A DNA stretch of 64,000 bases from Helicobacter burdigaliensis. Its GTDB lineage: Bacteria > Campylobacterota > Campylobacteria > Campylobacterales > Helicobacteraceae. The notes beneath the pieces were generated by a model. The model was given only the letters and a program-made list of their open reading frames with translations. It did not search any database and was not told the origin of the DNA. The position numbers were made by a program, and so were the translations under genes. The stretch lies in assembly GCF_003670295.1 (NCBI RefSeq), contig NZ_QXJG01000003.1:1-64000 (forward strand), written 5' to 3'. Of this stretch, positions 1 through 8,408 are shown piece by piece. The first letter of the stretch is position 1; every line of letters begins with the position of its first letter.

Positions 1-584
1 TCTTAATGGTTTTTTTTTAAAAAATTAAAAAACATTAAAAATAAAAATTAATTTAAATTTTTTTTTTTTTGTTTCATTTTTACCCCCCCGTTTGTTTTTT
101 AAACTTAAAACCCCCCCCCCCCCCGCACCTAAAATAGTTCCGAGTTAGGTTAGATAAATTGTAGTATTAGTATATAACTCCTAGCTTTAAAATAATATAA
201 GATATGAACTATTTTTATATAAAATATAATTTAAATACTAAAAACTTATATAATTTTTATAATTTTAGATATTTTAAAACAATAAGATTCTTTCTTTAAA
301 ACTTATATATTAAGATTTATCATAGAAACTACCCTATTTTTCAAAACTTTATCCATTGCTAAAATATTACAATAATCAGTAAAACTAAAATTTATTTTTA
401 AGTAGCTACATATGAATAAATAAAATTTGAATCAATTTCTATCTTATACAAATTTGCCTAAATAATTCTAGAAACAAAAGGATAATTTATTGTAAAAGTA
501 TAATGGATAAAATTTTAAGAGATTAATTTGCTTAACAGCTTTAAGAAAGATAAAAAAAGAAAAAGGCAAAAGCGGGAGGGGGAA
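1..584. other. non-coding AT-rich stretch with homopolymer runs
   Basis: I find no convincing gene here. The sequence is very AT-rich and has a run of 13 T at 58-70, 7 C at 83-89 and 14 C at 111-124. No reading frame of useful length crosses the C runs on either strand. The stretch from about 130 to 560 looks like ordinary AT-rich intergenic DNA downstream of groEL. Because it lies at the window edge, the 5' part may belong to the control region or 3' end of a gene outside the window. Confidence 0.5.
111..124. repeat. poly-C tract (C14)
   Basis: There are fourteen consecutive C in an otherwise AT-rich region, with a shorter C7 run at 83-89. Runs of this length are unstable by slipped-strand mispairing in Helicobacter and Campylobacter and often control phase-variable genes. 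No open frame spans this one, so any effect would be on a promoter or on a gene outside the window. Confidence 0.85.
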
Positions 585-2225
585 TTACATCATTCCACCC
601 ATACCGCCCATTCCACCCATACCGCTCATATCTGGCATAGCTGGTTTATCTTCTTTAATTTCATGCACTGTTGCTTCTGTGGTTAGAAGTAGGCTTGAAA
701 CAGATACTGCATTTTGCAATGCGATTCTTGCTACTTTTAGTGGATCAATAATTCCTGCTTCAAACATATCTACATAATTTCCACTTGAAGCGTCAAATCC
801 ATTATTTGCATTTGAATCTTTTTCTACATTATTTACCACTACACCATCATCAAATCCTGCATTTGTAGCAATTTGCTTAATAGGAGCTTTGATTGCTCTT
901 TTGATGATTTCATATCCAATTTTCTCATCACCGCTTAAGTCTAAATTCACCTTAGCAGCCGCTCTAATTAATGCAGCTCCACCACCGATGATAATTCCTT
1001 CTTCAACAGCAGCTTTTGTAGCTGAGAGTGCATCATCTACTCTATCTTTTTTCTCTTTCATCTCTACTTCACTTGCAGCACCTACTTTGATAACTGCTAC
1101 ACCACCGCTTAGCTTTGCTAATCTCTCTTGTAGCTTTTCTTTATCATAATCGCTTGTTGTGCTTTCAATTTGAGTTTTGATTTGTGCAATTCTAGCTTCT
1201 ACTGCACTTTTCTCACCCGCACCATCTACGATAGTTGTGTTATCTTTGTCAATTACAATTCTTGCAGCTTGTCCTAGATCTTCAATGCTTGCATTTTCTA
1301 GCGTTTTGCCAAGTTCTTCGCTAATTACTTCACCACCTGTTAAAGTAGCAATATCTTTTAGCATTTCTTTTCTTCTATCACCAAATCCTGGAGCTTTAAC
1401 CGCTGCTACATTTAGCACACCTCTTAGTTTATTTACTACTAAAGTTGTTAATGCCTCTCCTTCAATATCTTCTGCGATGATTAAAAGTGGCTTACCACTT
1501 TTCATTGTAGATTCTAAAAGTGGAAGAATATCTTTCATAGAAGTGATTTTCTTATCTGTCAAAAGAATATAAGGGTGCTCTAATTCTGCTTCCATTTTAT
1601 CACTATTTGTAACAAAATAAGGACTTAAATAACCTCTATCAAATTGCATTCCTTCCACAACGCTTAATTCATCATTAATACCCTTAGCTTCTTCAACAGT
1701 GATAACACCATCTTTACCTACTTTTTCCATAGCTTCAGCGATTAAATCACCTACTTTAACATCAGAGTTTGCAGAGATTGAAGCAACTTGTGCAATTTCT
1801 TTTTTACCTGAAACTGGTTTTGACATTTTCTTTAGCTCTTCTGTGATAGCTTCAGCTGCTTTATCCATACCTCTTTTAACTTCTACTGGATTTGCACCTG
1901 CAGTGATATTTCTTAAACCTTCTTTAAAAATGCTATATGCTAGAACTGTTGCAGTTGTAGTTCCATCACCTGCCGCATCTGCAGTTTTACTTGCTACTTC
2001 TTTTACAAGTTGTGCTCCCATATTTGCAATAGGATCTGCTAATTCGATTTCTTTAGCAACTGATACACCATCTTTTGTGATACTTGGAGCACCAAAGCTT
2101 TTTTGGATTAGTACATTTCTTCCTCTTGGCCCCATTGTTACTTTAACAGCATCACTTAATTGTTTTACACCTTCATATAATCTATTTCTTGCGTTATCTG
2201 AAAAATTAATTTCTTTACTTGCCAT
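585..2225 (-). CDS. groEL: chaperonin GroEL (Hsp60)
   Basis: This is the 60 kDa chaperonin, which forms the double-ring ATP-driven folding chamber in the cytoplasm together with GroES. The protein has 546 residues, the normal family length. The ATP-binding motif DGTTTAT lies near residues 86-92, and the C-terminus carries the typical flexible Gly-Gly-Met repeats ([10 protein letters not shown]). It is the second gene of a groES-groEL operon: groES ends 16 bp upstream, and a ribosome-binding site (AAGGAG) precedes the ATG. Expression most likely starts at the strong promoter in front of groES. Nothing unusual is seen. Confidence 0.99.
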   Translation of the reverse strand: MASKEINFSDNARNRLYEGVKQLSDAVKVTMGPRGRNVLIQKSFGAPSITKDGVSVAKEIELADPIANMGAQLVKEVASKTADAAGDGTTTATVLAYSIFKEGLRNITAGANPVEVKRGMDKAAEAITEELKKMSKPVSGKKEIAQVASISANSDVKVGDLIAEAMEKVGKDGVITVEEAKGINDELSVVEGMQFDRGYLSPYFVTNSDKMEAELEHPYILLTDKKITSMKDILPLLESTMKSGKPLLIIAEDIEGEALTTLVVNKLRGVLNVAAVKAPGFGDRRKEMLKDIATLTGGEVISEELGKTLENASIEDLGQAARIVIDKDNTTIVDGAGEKSAVEARIAQIKTQIESTTSDYDKEKLQERLAKLSGGVAVIKVGAASEVEMKEKKDRVDDALSATKAAVEEGIIIGGGAALIRAAAKVNLDLSGDEKIGYEIIKRAIKAPIKQIATNAGFDDGVVVNNVEKDSNANNGFDASSGNYVDMFEAGIIDPLKVARIALQNAVSVSSLLLTTEATVHEIKEDKPAMPDMSGMGGMGGMGGMM

Positions 2226-2241
2226 ATTTTACTCCTTAAAA

Positions 2242-2502
2242 TTAAGCTAAAACACCTAAAACATCTTCTAATTTTAAAATCAAATACTCTTTTCCATCTA
2301 GTTTTACTTCTGTTCCAGAATATTTTCCAAATACAATTTTATCATTTACATTTACTTCTTTTACTTCACTTCCGATAGCTTTTACTACACCCATTAGTGG
2401 CTTTTCTTTAGCGTTATCAGGAATGATAATTCCAGAAGCAGTTTTTGTATCTTCTTCAAGTCTTTCTACTAAGACTCTTTCTCCAAGTGGTTTGAAATTC
2501 AT
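2242..2502 (-). CDS. groES: co-chaperonin GroES (Hsp10)
   Basis: GroES is the 10 kDa lid of the GroEL chamber. The protein has 86 residues and starts with the typical [13 protein letters not shown]. The mobile loop that contacts GroEL is visible around residues 16-35 ([13 protein letters not shown]). It lacks the extra metal-binding C-terminal domain that makes H. pylori GroES (HspA) about 118 residues long; this protein ends at the normal GroES C-terminus (LEDVLGVLA). A GGAGG ribosome-binding site precedes the ATG. It is the first gene of the groES-groEL operon. Confidence 0.98.
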   Translation of the reverse strand: MNFKPLGERVLVERLEEDTKTASGIIIPDNAKEKPLMGVVKAIGSEVKEVNVNDKIVFGKYSGTEVKLDGKEYLILKLEDVLGVLA

Positions 2503-2543
2503 AGGATTCCTCCATAAAAATTTATTTTGTTAAAACGCTTGAA

Positions 2544-2572
2544 ATTATAGTTAGTTTTTTTTCTTTTGTCAA
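2544..2572 (-). promoter_or_regulatory. vegetative promoter of groES-groEL
   Basis: On the minus strand a perfect TTGACA (2572-2567) is separated by 17 bp from a perfect TATAAT (2549-2544), followed by a short leader to the groES start. Consensus -35 boxes are rare in Helicobacter, so this is an unusually strong promoter, fitting a heat-shock operon held down by a repressor. Confidence 0.85.
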
Positions 2573-2600
2573 TACTCTAAGTAAAAAAATTCATTATATC

Positions 2601-2617
2601 TTAGTCTAAATGACTAA
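2601..2617. promoter_or_regulatory. palindrome upstream of the groES promoter, possible operator
   Basis: TTAGTCTAAATGACTAA forms a perfect inverted repeat with 6-bp arms and a 5-bp centre, about 30 bp upstream of the groES -35 box. In Helicobacter, groESL is repressed by HrcA and HspR. This palindrome does not match the classic CIRCE or HAIR consensus, so its link to those repressors is only a guess. Confidence 0.35.
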
Positions 2618-2767
2618 AGTTTCATAAGCTTAATAAGCTAATATTAGAAACTACTCACTTTTTAAATGTTTATTTAAAAGAGTTGCGTATTATTTTTATT
2701 TTTAATAAATAAAAAAGTAAAAAAGGATTATATTTTCAATATTTTAAGTATATTTTTGGAGTTTTCT

Positions 2768-3928
2768 ATGTATTCAAAACGCGTTAGCAATCTATCTTCA
2801 TCTATTACCATAGCCATTAGCACACTAGCCCGTGAGCTAAAAGCACAAGGCAGGGATATTTTATCTTTTTCAGCGGGTGAGCCTGACTTTGACACACCAC
2901 AAGTCATTAAAGATGCTGCTATAAAAGCCTTGCAAGAGGGTTTTACAAAATACACAGCAGTCGCTGGAATCCCAGAACTTTTAGATGCGATTAGAGAAAA
3001 GTTACAAAGAGAAAACAATCTTAGCTACTCTAATGATGAGATTATAGTAAATAATGGTGCTAAACATTCCCTCTTTAATGTCTTTCAAGCTTTAATTGAT
3101 GAGGGTGATGAAGTGATTATCCCCTCTCCTTATTGGGTAACTTATCCTGAACTTGTTACTTATAGTGGAGGTAAAAATGTCTTTATCCATACCAAAGAAG
3201 AAAATAAATTCAAAATCACAAAAGAGGAGTTAAAAGACGCAATCACTCCTAAAACAAAAATACTTGTTTTAACTACCCCATCAAATCCTACGGGTATGGT
3301 TTATTCTAAAGAGGAGCTTTTAGAGTTAGCAGAAGTGCTAAAAGGAACTAATATTTGGGTAGTAAGTGATGAGATTTATGAAAAGCTAGTCTATGATGGT
3401 GAATTTACTTCAAGTGCGAGTGTAAGTTCTGATATGCTAGAGAGAACTATCACTATCAATGGCTTAAGTAAAGCAGTAGCAATGACAGGTTGGCGTATAG
3501 GCTATCTAGCTACAAAAGATAAAAAATTACGCTCATTCATCAATAATCTTCAAAGCCAAAGCATTTCTAATATCAACTCCATCACTCAAAAAGCCTCTAT
3601 TTTAGGACTTAATGGAAGTGCAGATTCTGATATTGAAAAAATGAGAATCGCTTTTAAACAAAGACGGGATATTGCAGCAAAAAAATTCAATGCAATTAGC
3701 GGACTTAATGTAATTGTGCCTGATGGTGCTTTTTATCTTTTTGTAAATTGTTCTAAAATAGAACAAGATTCTATGAAGTTTTGTAAAGAGCTTTTAGAAA
3801 AAGAAGGGGTTGCGGTAGTTCCTGGCATTGGCTTTGGTATGGAAGGATATTTAAGATTCTCTTTTGCTACGGATTTAGCAAGCATAGAAAAAGGGATTGA
3901 AAGAATTGCAAATTTCTGCTCCCATTAA
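2768..3928 (+). CDS. aspC: pyridoxal-phosphate aspartate aminotransferase
   Basis: This is a class I/II aminotransferase of the aspartate aminotransferase (AspB/AspC subgroup Ib) type, which interconverts aspartate and oxaloacetate with glutamate and 2-oxoglutarate. From the start chosen it has 386 residues. The PLP lysine lies at about residue 235 within NGLSKAVAMTGWRIGY. The cofactor and substrate motifs SNPTG and VSDEIYEKLVYDG are present, and the C-terminal arginine motif reads YLRFSFA. The start at 2768 has a GGAG 6 bp upstream; the frame is open four codons further to a TTG that overlaps the ribosome-binding site and is rejected. The gene is divergent from groES. Exact amino-acid preference cannot be read from sequence. 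Confidence 0.9.
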   Translation: MYSKRVSNLSSSITIAISTLARELKAQGRDILSFSAGEPDFDTPQVIKDAAIKALQEGFTKYTAVAGIPELLDAIREKLQRENNLSYSNDEIIVNNGAKHSLFNVFQALIDEGDEVIIPSPYWVTYPELVTYSGGKNVFIHTKEENKFKITKEELKDAITPKTKILVLTTPSNPTGMVYSKEELLELAEVLKGTNIWVVSDEIYEKLVYDGEFTSSASVSSDMLERTITINGLSKAVAMTGWRIGYLATKDKKLRSFINNLQSQSISNINSITQKASILGLNGSADSDIEKMRIAFKQRRDIAAKKFNAISGLNVIVPDGAFYLFVNCSKIEQDSMKFCKELLEKEGVAVVPGIGFGMEGYLRFSFATDLASIEKGIERIANFCSH

Positions 3929-3938
3929 AATTTAAATT

Positions 3939-3956
3939 TTGGAATACATTTTGCTT
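3939..3956 (+). promoter_or_regulatory. sigma-54 (RpoN) promoter
   Basis: TTGGAATACATTTTGCTT has the invariant GG (3941-3942) and GC (3953-3954) exactly 12 bp apart, as in the -24/-12 promoters used by RpoN. It lies 37 bp upstream of the ATG at 3993. In Helicobacter and Campylobacter these promoters drive mid-stage flagellar genes. The same layout is found before flgH and flgE in this window. Confidence 0.75.
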
Positions 3957-3992
3957 ATCTTGTAACAACAAACCAAAACAAGGTAGGCAAAA

Positions 3993-4493
3993 ATGAATGT
4001 AAATAACCAAAAAGGAATGTTTGGACTTCTTAGCCAAGCATATGACAATCAATACAACAATAAAGACAATAATATTTCAGGCTACCCTAAGCAAAATAGC
4101 AACTCTGCTTTTAATATAGAAGAAGCCTCTAATGTTAGCGAAACTTCAAGTCTCTTCTCTACAAATGGAACCTTTTTTAACCCAAGCCTTATTCAAGATA
4201 GCTTTGAAAGTAGCAATGAGCTTTCAAAAATTCAAAGTTTTGCTTCTAGCTTTGATGAAGAAATTAAAGATTTAGGGAGTGCTAAAAAGCTCGGTGAGGC
4301 TATGTATGACAATGGCATTTTAAACCAACAAGAAAAAATGGGATTTGACTTACTGGCTAAACTCAATCCTACTTTAGATTCTAATATTACTAACAATCTC
4401 ATTCAAAACTCAAATCTAAGTAGTGAAAATGCAAAACTTCTTAGCAATGTAGATAAAAAGATTGGTGCAGTAAGATATTTTGGTGGATTTTAA
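3993..4493 (+). CDS. unknown protein with a sigma-54 promoter, possible flagellar-regulon member
   Basis: I do not recognise this 166-residue protein. It has no signal peptide and no membrane segment. The first 75 or so residues are rich in Asn, Ser and Gln and look disordered. The second half (about 80-160) is predicted helical by eye and holds the segment KLGEAMYDNGILNQQEKMGFDLLAKLNP. It ends in RYFGGF. The start is supported by an AAGGTAGG just upstream. The sigma-54 promoter places it with the hook-basal body class of flagellar genes. A secreted or export-linked flagellar accessory protein is a reasonable guess, but nothing in the sequence proves it. The gene stands alone, followed by 640 bp of non-coding DNA. 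Confidence 0.75.
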   Translation: MNVNNQKGMFGLLSQAYDNQYNNKDNNISGYPKQNSNSAFNIEEASNVSETSSLFSTNGTFFNPSLIQDSFESSNELSKIQSFASSFDEEIKDLGSAKKLGEAMYDNGILNQQEKMGFDLLAKLNPTLDSNITNNLIQNSNLSSENAKLLSNVDKKIGAVRYFGGF

Positions 4494-5133
4494 CCTTATA
4501 TTATTTAAATAGCTAAAATTTACATATTGCCACTTATCTTCACAAAGCAAGCTTATCTATTCTATGGCAATCTAAAAAAGGTTGCTATAGATTTACACAC
4601 ACTTTATTTACACCAAAAAAATCGGCTACTTTAGCAGTAAGATAAAAGGCTTTACCCATAAACTAGGCAAACATTACATTTTATTCACGATAACAAATAC
4701 AAAAAATATAAGTTTTACAATGATATAAAGACAAGAAGTATTCTTTATTGTAAAAAATTCTCGTGGCATAAGACAAAATGCTTGCAGTTTTAGAGTTTCC
4801 CATTTATCATCTAAATTTACTTAAAAACAAAGAGCTTAAAGGAGTATTTATTTTACACTCACAAAAAGCAATAAAACTTTATATAAAAAGATTTTGTGCG
4901 TGGCAATAAAGCTTCAAGCAAACTCTTAAGAGAGCACTCTTAAAATACTTTTTTATGAAGCAAAGATAAAAAGATTTTGCAATGATTCTATAAATAGTTT
5001 AAATTTGTTGGCAATTTTTTCTTAGATTTACGCTGCACTTGTTGGACAACAAAAAGCTTTCAACAACACATAGAGCTAACTAATTTTATTCATACAAACA
5101 AGATTACAAACCTTGCAAAGCTCATCATAAATC
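4494..5133. other. 640-bp non-coding region with relic repeat blocks
   Basis: No gene is supported here on either strand. A hairpin with 10-bp arms lies at 4561-4591 (TCTATGGCAA and TTGCTATAGA), without a T run after it. Two blocks, about 4726-4800 and 4872-4930, resemble blocks in the same order at about 48905-48990 and 49103-49165, sharing strings such as ATTCTCGTGGC and ACTTTATATAAAAAG. The region therefore looks like a decayed copy of the repeat-rich element found downstream of tRNA-Leu. Confidence 0.55.
4726..4930. repeat. decayed intergenic repeat, copy A
   Basis: The stretch has two blocks matching the 48.9-49.2 kb region in order and orientation. Block 1 shares ATTCTCGTGGC flanked by further similar sequence (4726-4800 versus 48905-48990). 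Block 2 shares ACTTTATATAAAAAG and a nearby GTGGC (4872-4930 versus 49103-49165). The similarity is by eye and broken by many differences. Confidence 0.5.
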
Positions 5134-5889
5134 TTACCCTCTAAAAACCGCCAAAGGAGAAAAGCTTTGAGAAGTTGGCATCATTTCTAGCATATTTATA
5201 TTCACATGCTTTGGTAAGTTTGCAACCCAAAATACAGCCTTAGCGACATCTTTTGGTTTTAGTGCATTAGAATCTTTATAAAGCTCTTCTACTTTTTTAC
5301 CATCCCCTTTAAAACGTACATAAGAAAACTCGCTATCGCTCACAAGCCCTGGTTCAATATCACACACCCTCACATTGCTTCCTGCTAAATCTGCCCTCAA
5401 ATTTAAAGAAAACTGCCTAGTAAATGCCTTCGTCGCACCATATACATTTCCACCCGGATAAGGATAACGCCCAGCAATTGAACCCATATTTATAATATGC
5501 CCCTCTTTTCTTTTTACCATTTGAGGCAAAATAAGATTTGTTAGAAAGCACAATGCACTAACATTTACATCAATCATTCTTTGCCAATCATTAAAATCAC
5601 ATTCATTTGCACTCTCTAATCCTAAAGCCAATCCTGCATTATTAACCAACACATCAATATTTGCAAACTCTTTAGGTAAAGCTTCTATTTCTTGTTTAAT
5701 TTTCTCATAATCAGCAATATCACACGCAATAATATGGCATAAAATCCCTTTTGCATTCAATTCTTGTTTTAATGCTTCTAATCTCTCTTTGCGTCTTGCA
5801 ATAGCGATAATTTTATTTCCTTCTTTTGCAAACTCTCTTGCAATCTCTAAACCAATTCCTGATGAAGCACCACTAATGCAAATAACCAT
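5134..5889 (-). CDS. short-chain dehydrogenase, YdfG-like
   Basis: This is a classical short-chain dehydrogenase/reductase of 251 residues. It has the nucleotide-binding motif GASSGIGLE at residues 7-15, the structural NNAG at 83-86, and the catalytic residues Ser137, Tyr150 and Lys154 (YGATK). Arg32-Arg33 after the second strand suggest a preference for NADP. Overall it resembles E. coli YdfG, which oxidises serine and 3-hydroxy acids, so an NADP-dependent 3-hydroxy-acid dehydrogenase is the best guess. The substrate cannot be read from the sequence. It is the last gene of a leftward operon, 12 bp after the TPR lipoprotein gene. Confidence 0.88.
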   Translation of the reverse strand: MVICISGASSGIGLEIAREFAKEGNKIIAIARRKERLEALKQELNAKGILCHIIACDIADYEKIKQEIEALPKEFANIDVLVNNAGLALGLESANECDFNDWQRMIDVNVSALCFLTNLILPQMVKRKEGHIINMGSIAGRYPYPGGNVYGATKAFTRQFSLNLRADLAGSNVRVCDIEPGLVSDSEFSYVRFKGDGKKVEELYKDSNALKPKDVAKAVFWVANLPKHVNINMLEMMPTSQSFSPLAVFRG

Positions 5890-5901
5890 CTTTAACCTTT
5901 C

Positions 5902-7218
5902 TTATATTTTGCATTTTGAAATCACTTCATAGTGATCTTTAATCTCTTGTTCTTTTTGGCGTTCATCTTTTGGAATCTTCTCCATAATCTCTTTTGCATT
6001 TTGACAATCTTTCATTTTATAAAAACCCCAAGCTAGAGAATCCAAATAATAAATATTATTAGGTTCTATCTTTAAAGCTCTTTGCACATAATTTATCCCG
6101 CTTTTAATATCTAAAGAATGATCAATTAACAGATAACCAAGATAATTTGCATACAAAGCATTATCAAGATGCTTTAAAGAAGTTTTTAGTTTTTGGCTAA
6201 TAATTTCTAAAGATTTTTTATCCTTTTTACCACTTTCATAAAGATAGATTGCCTCTTGTGCCAGATAATCATAATTACCTGTTTTTGCAAAAAGCTTTTG
6301 CAACATTGCAATTGCCTTTTGATGATCCTTTTGATAACGATAAATATCCAATAACATCTCTTCTTGCTTTGGCATATTAGGATATTTTTCTATAAATTTT
6401 TGTGCTAAATTAATATCTTTTAGCTCAAAATAAATTTGCAAAACAGCCCGAATATACTCTTCTTTATTTGTCTTGACATAGCTCATCTCATAAACTTTAG
6501 CGGCTAATTTATATTGTTTTTGCTCCAAATACAAAATAGCTAAGCGTTTTGCTGCTCCCTCATCATATCCCCTCATTTTTAAATGTGCTTCATAATAACC
6601 CACTGCTTTTTGTCTATCATTTAAAAACAACACATAAATAGAAGCGAGCCTATCCAAAAGTTCCACACTATAAGTTTTATGATAAGCTTTTTTCAAAAAT
6701 TTAACAGCATTTTCATAATCTTTTTGCAAAAAATATACAGAAGAAACAATTTCAAAATTTTGCGCTGAAGGGCTTTGCGCAATCAGTCTTTTAGCAACTC
6801 CTAATGCATTTTTAAAATCTTTTTGACTAGAATAAATACCAATAAGTGCTTGTTGCATATCCTCATCTTTGGGATATTTCTTAAGATATTTTAATGCCAC
6901 TTCTTTAGCATTTGTATAATCTTTTTGTAGCACCATAATCCCTACAATTTCTTTGAGATATTTATAATCACTACTAATTTTAAAAGCCCCTTTAAAGCCC
7001 TCTTTAGCACCCTCTAAATCTTTATTATCCAACGCATTATATGCTTGAAAAATAAAAACATCTTCTAGTTGATTTAAAACCGCCTTTTGCTTACTTTTTT
7101 CCGTATTAGTCTTTACTTGTTTAGCTCCACTTTGAAGCTCTTTAGCAGAGAAACAACCCACAAATGTAAAAAACGCCAATAAACCAAAACTCACAAAAAT
7201 AAATCTTTTATATCGCAT
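5902..7218 (-). CDS. TPR-repeat lipoprotein
   Basis: The protein has 438 residues from the start chosen. An N-terminal signal sequence ends in a lipobox-like FVGC with the modified cysteine at residue 22, so it is probably membrane-anchored in the periplasm. The rest is a chain of helical repeats of about 34 residues of the TPR type, for example around YLKKYPKDEDMQQALIGIY and GINYVQRALKIEPNNIYYL. TPR proteins are scaffolds for protein assemblies; no partner can be named. The frame is open 7 codons further upstream (7239), but the start at 7218 gives a normal lipoprotein signal. It overlaps the end of the cysteine-cluster gene by 11 bp, so the two are translationally linked. Confidence 0.8.
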   Translation of the reverse strand: MRYKRFIFVSFGLLAFFTFVGCFSAKELQSGAKQVKTNTEKSKQKAVLNQLEDVFIFQAYNALDNKDLEGAKEGFKGAFKISSDYKYLKEIVGIMVLQKDYTNAKEVALKYLKKYPKDEDMQQALIGIYSSQKDFKNALGVAKRLIAQSPSAQNFEIVSSVYFLQKDYENAVKFLKKAYHKTYSVELLDRLASIYVLFLNDRQKAVGYYEAHLKMRGYDEGAAKRLAILYLEQKQYKLAAKVYEMSYVKTNKEEYIRAVLQIYFELKDINLAQKFIEKYPNMPKQEEMLLDIYRYQKDHQKAIAMLQKLFAKTGNYDYLAQEAIYLYESGKKDKKSLEIISQKLKTSLKHLDNALYANYLGYLLIDHSLDIKSGINYVQRALKIEPNNIYYLDSLAWGFYKMKDCQNAKEIMEKIPKDERQKEQEIKDHYEVISKCKI

Positions 7219-7588
7219 CAACAATTCCCATACATTCATTTTTTAACTCACTATAATCTTGCTTAAATCCCTTCCAGAATGGAAATGTCCTACACTGCCA
7301 TGGACGCACTTTATAAATTTCACATTCTCCTTTTTCTTCATCTAAGAAAATACAAGCATACCCTTTACCCTCTTTCTCCTTTTTCTCTAGTAAAGAATAT
7401 CCATCCACTACTTTTCTAATGTATTTTTGCGTAAATTCCACAAAGTCCATCCCTAAAAAATCTGCAATGTTTTGCATCTCTTCTAACCTAAGATATACAT
7501 ATCCACTCTCACCCTTACAGCACTTTCCACCACATTCTTTACATTTACTCTCATCAAATGAGAATTTAAAACCCTCTTGTTTTAGCAT
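7208..7588 (-). CDS. YkgJ-family cysteine-cluster protein
   Basis: This small protein of 126 residues belongs to the YkgJ/UPF0153 family, which is thought to bind zinc or an iron-sulfur cluster. The cysteine cluster is visible at Cys16, Cys19, Cys23 and Cys24 (CKECGGKCC), followed by further cysteines in YACIF, GECEIY and WQCRTFPFW, the family signature. The molecular function of the family is not established. It lies between a methyltransferase gene (7-bp overlap) and the TPR lipoprotein gene (11-bp overlap), so the three are probably one transcript. Confidence 0.85.
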   Translation of the reverse strand: MLKQEGFKFSFDESKCKECGGKCCKGESGYVYLRLEEMQNIADFLGMDFVEFTQKYIRKVVDGYSLLEKKEKEGKGYACIFLDEEKGECEIYKVRPWQCRTFPFWKGFKQDYSELKNECMGIVDAI

Positions 7589-8275
7589 TTGATACTATAA
7601 GTTCCTCCCTTTTTATAAATTTCTTGCACTTCTTTGCTAAACTCTCCATTAATATGTGTAAATAATGGAGGTAAAATTTGCGTTTGGCTTTTAGAATCCT
7701 TTTTAGCTCTACACAAAAATAGCGTAGAATCCTTTAAATCATTAGGATGCACAAACCGCACACAAAGGGGACGCATTTTACAAGCATAAAGCATACCAAA
7801 AATTTTATGAAATTGTTTAGAATCATAACAAAAAATAAATTCCCCTTGTGGTTTTAACACCTTATAAACTTTTTTTAAAAAAGCTTCAAAGGGTAAATTT
7901 TCTTCATATCTAGCACAAAAAATATCATAATTTTTACTTTTTATCACACCCTCATAATAAAAAGGAGGATTACTAAGCACAATATCAAACCCCCCTTCTA
8001 TAAAGGAAGTTTCTAAAAAATCTCCCAAAATAACATTAGATTTAATTTGATTAATTTTAGAATTAATCAAACTTAATTCTGCCATTTTAGGATTCTTCTC
8101 TACCATAGTTAAATCAATCTGAAAATCTCTTGCACACAGCAATCCTAAAATCCCACTTCCTGAACCCACTTCTAAAACCTTTTTTTTTAGATCTTAGAAA
8201 TTTTGTGCAAAAATCATATAAAAATAATGTATCGCTATTATAACAATATCCATCTTTTGGCTGATAAATCTGCAA
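7582..8275 (-). pseudogene. tRNA1(Val) m6A37 methyltransferase-like gene, frameshifted at a poly-A run
   Basis: This is a class I SAM-dependent methyltransferase resembling TrmN6 (YfiC), which methylates A37 of a valine tRNA. Motif I (KVLEVGSGSG) and the catalytic NPPF motif of N6-adenine methyltransferases (SNPPFYYEG) are in the frame open from 8169 to 7582. The N-terminal part, including YQPKDGYCYNSDTLFLYDF, is in a different frame. The two parts meet at nine A in the coding strand (8188-8180). Removing one A gives a continuous gene of 230 residues, normal for the family, beginning at a TTG at 8275 directly preceded in frame by a TGA stop. In the sequence as given, only a truncated product starting at GTG 8169, without the N-terminal region, could be made. 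Phase variation, decay and sequencing error are all possible. Confidence 0.85.
8180..8188 (-). repeat. A9 slippage tract causing a frameshift
   Basis: Nine T on the plus strand (A9 in the coding sense) fall exactly where the reading frame of the TrmN6-like gene changes. With 8 A the codons read RSKKKVLEVGSGSG without a break. Confidence 0.85.
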
Positions 8276-8363
8276 TTTCTCTCAACTTTACTATAAAAAT
8301 TTATATCCATTATAACAAGTTTATTTTAACTCTTGATTATAAATAAAGTGCAAACTTATAAAC

Positions 8364-8375
8364 TTTTGCTATAAT
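8364..8375 (+). promoter_or_regulatory. extended -10 promoter
   Basis: TTTTGCTATAAT contains a perfect TATAAT preceded by the extended -10 TGC. It lies 33 bp upstream of the ATG at 8409. The identical 12-mer occurs before hisC (9877-9888) and before the outer-membrane barrel gene (53049-53060). Confidence 0.75.
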
Positions 8376-8408
8376 TTATACTTATTATATAAAGTAAATG
8401 GGAATGAA

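Noticed and set aside
889-2250. Three open frames on the plus strand (889-1149, 1177-1572, 1699-2250)
   Set aside because: They lie entirely opposite groEL, have biased low-complexity composition and no ribosome-binding sites. They are shadows of a strongly coding gene.
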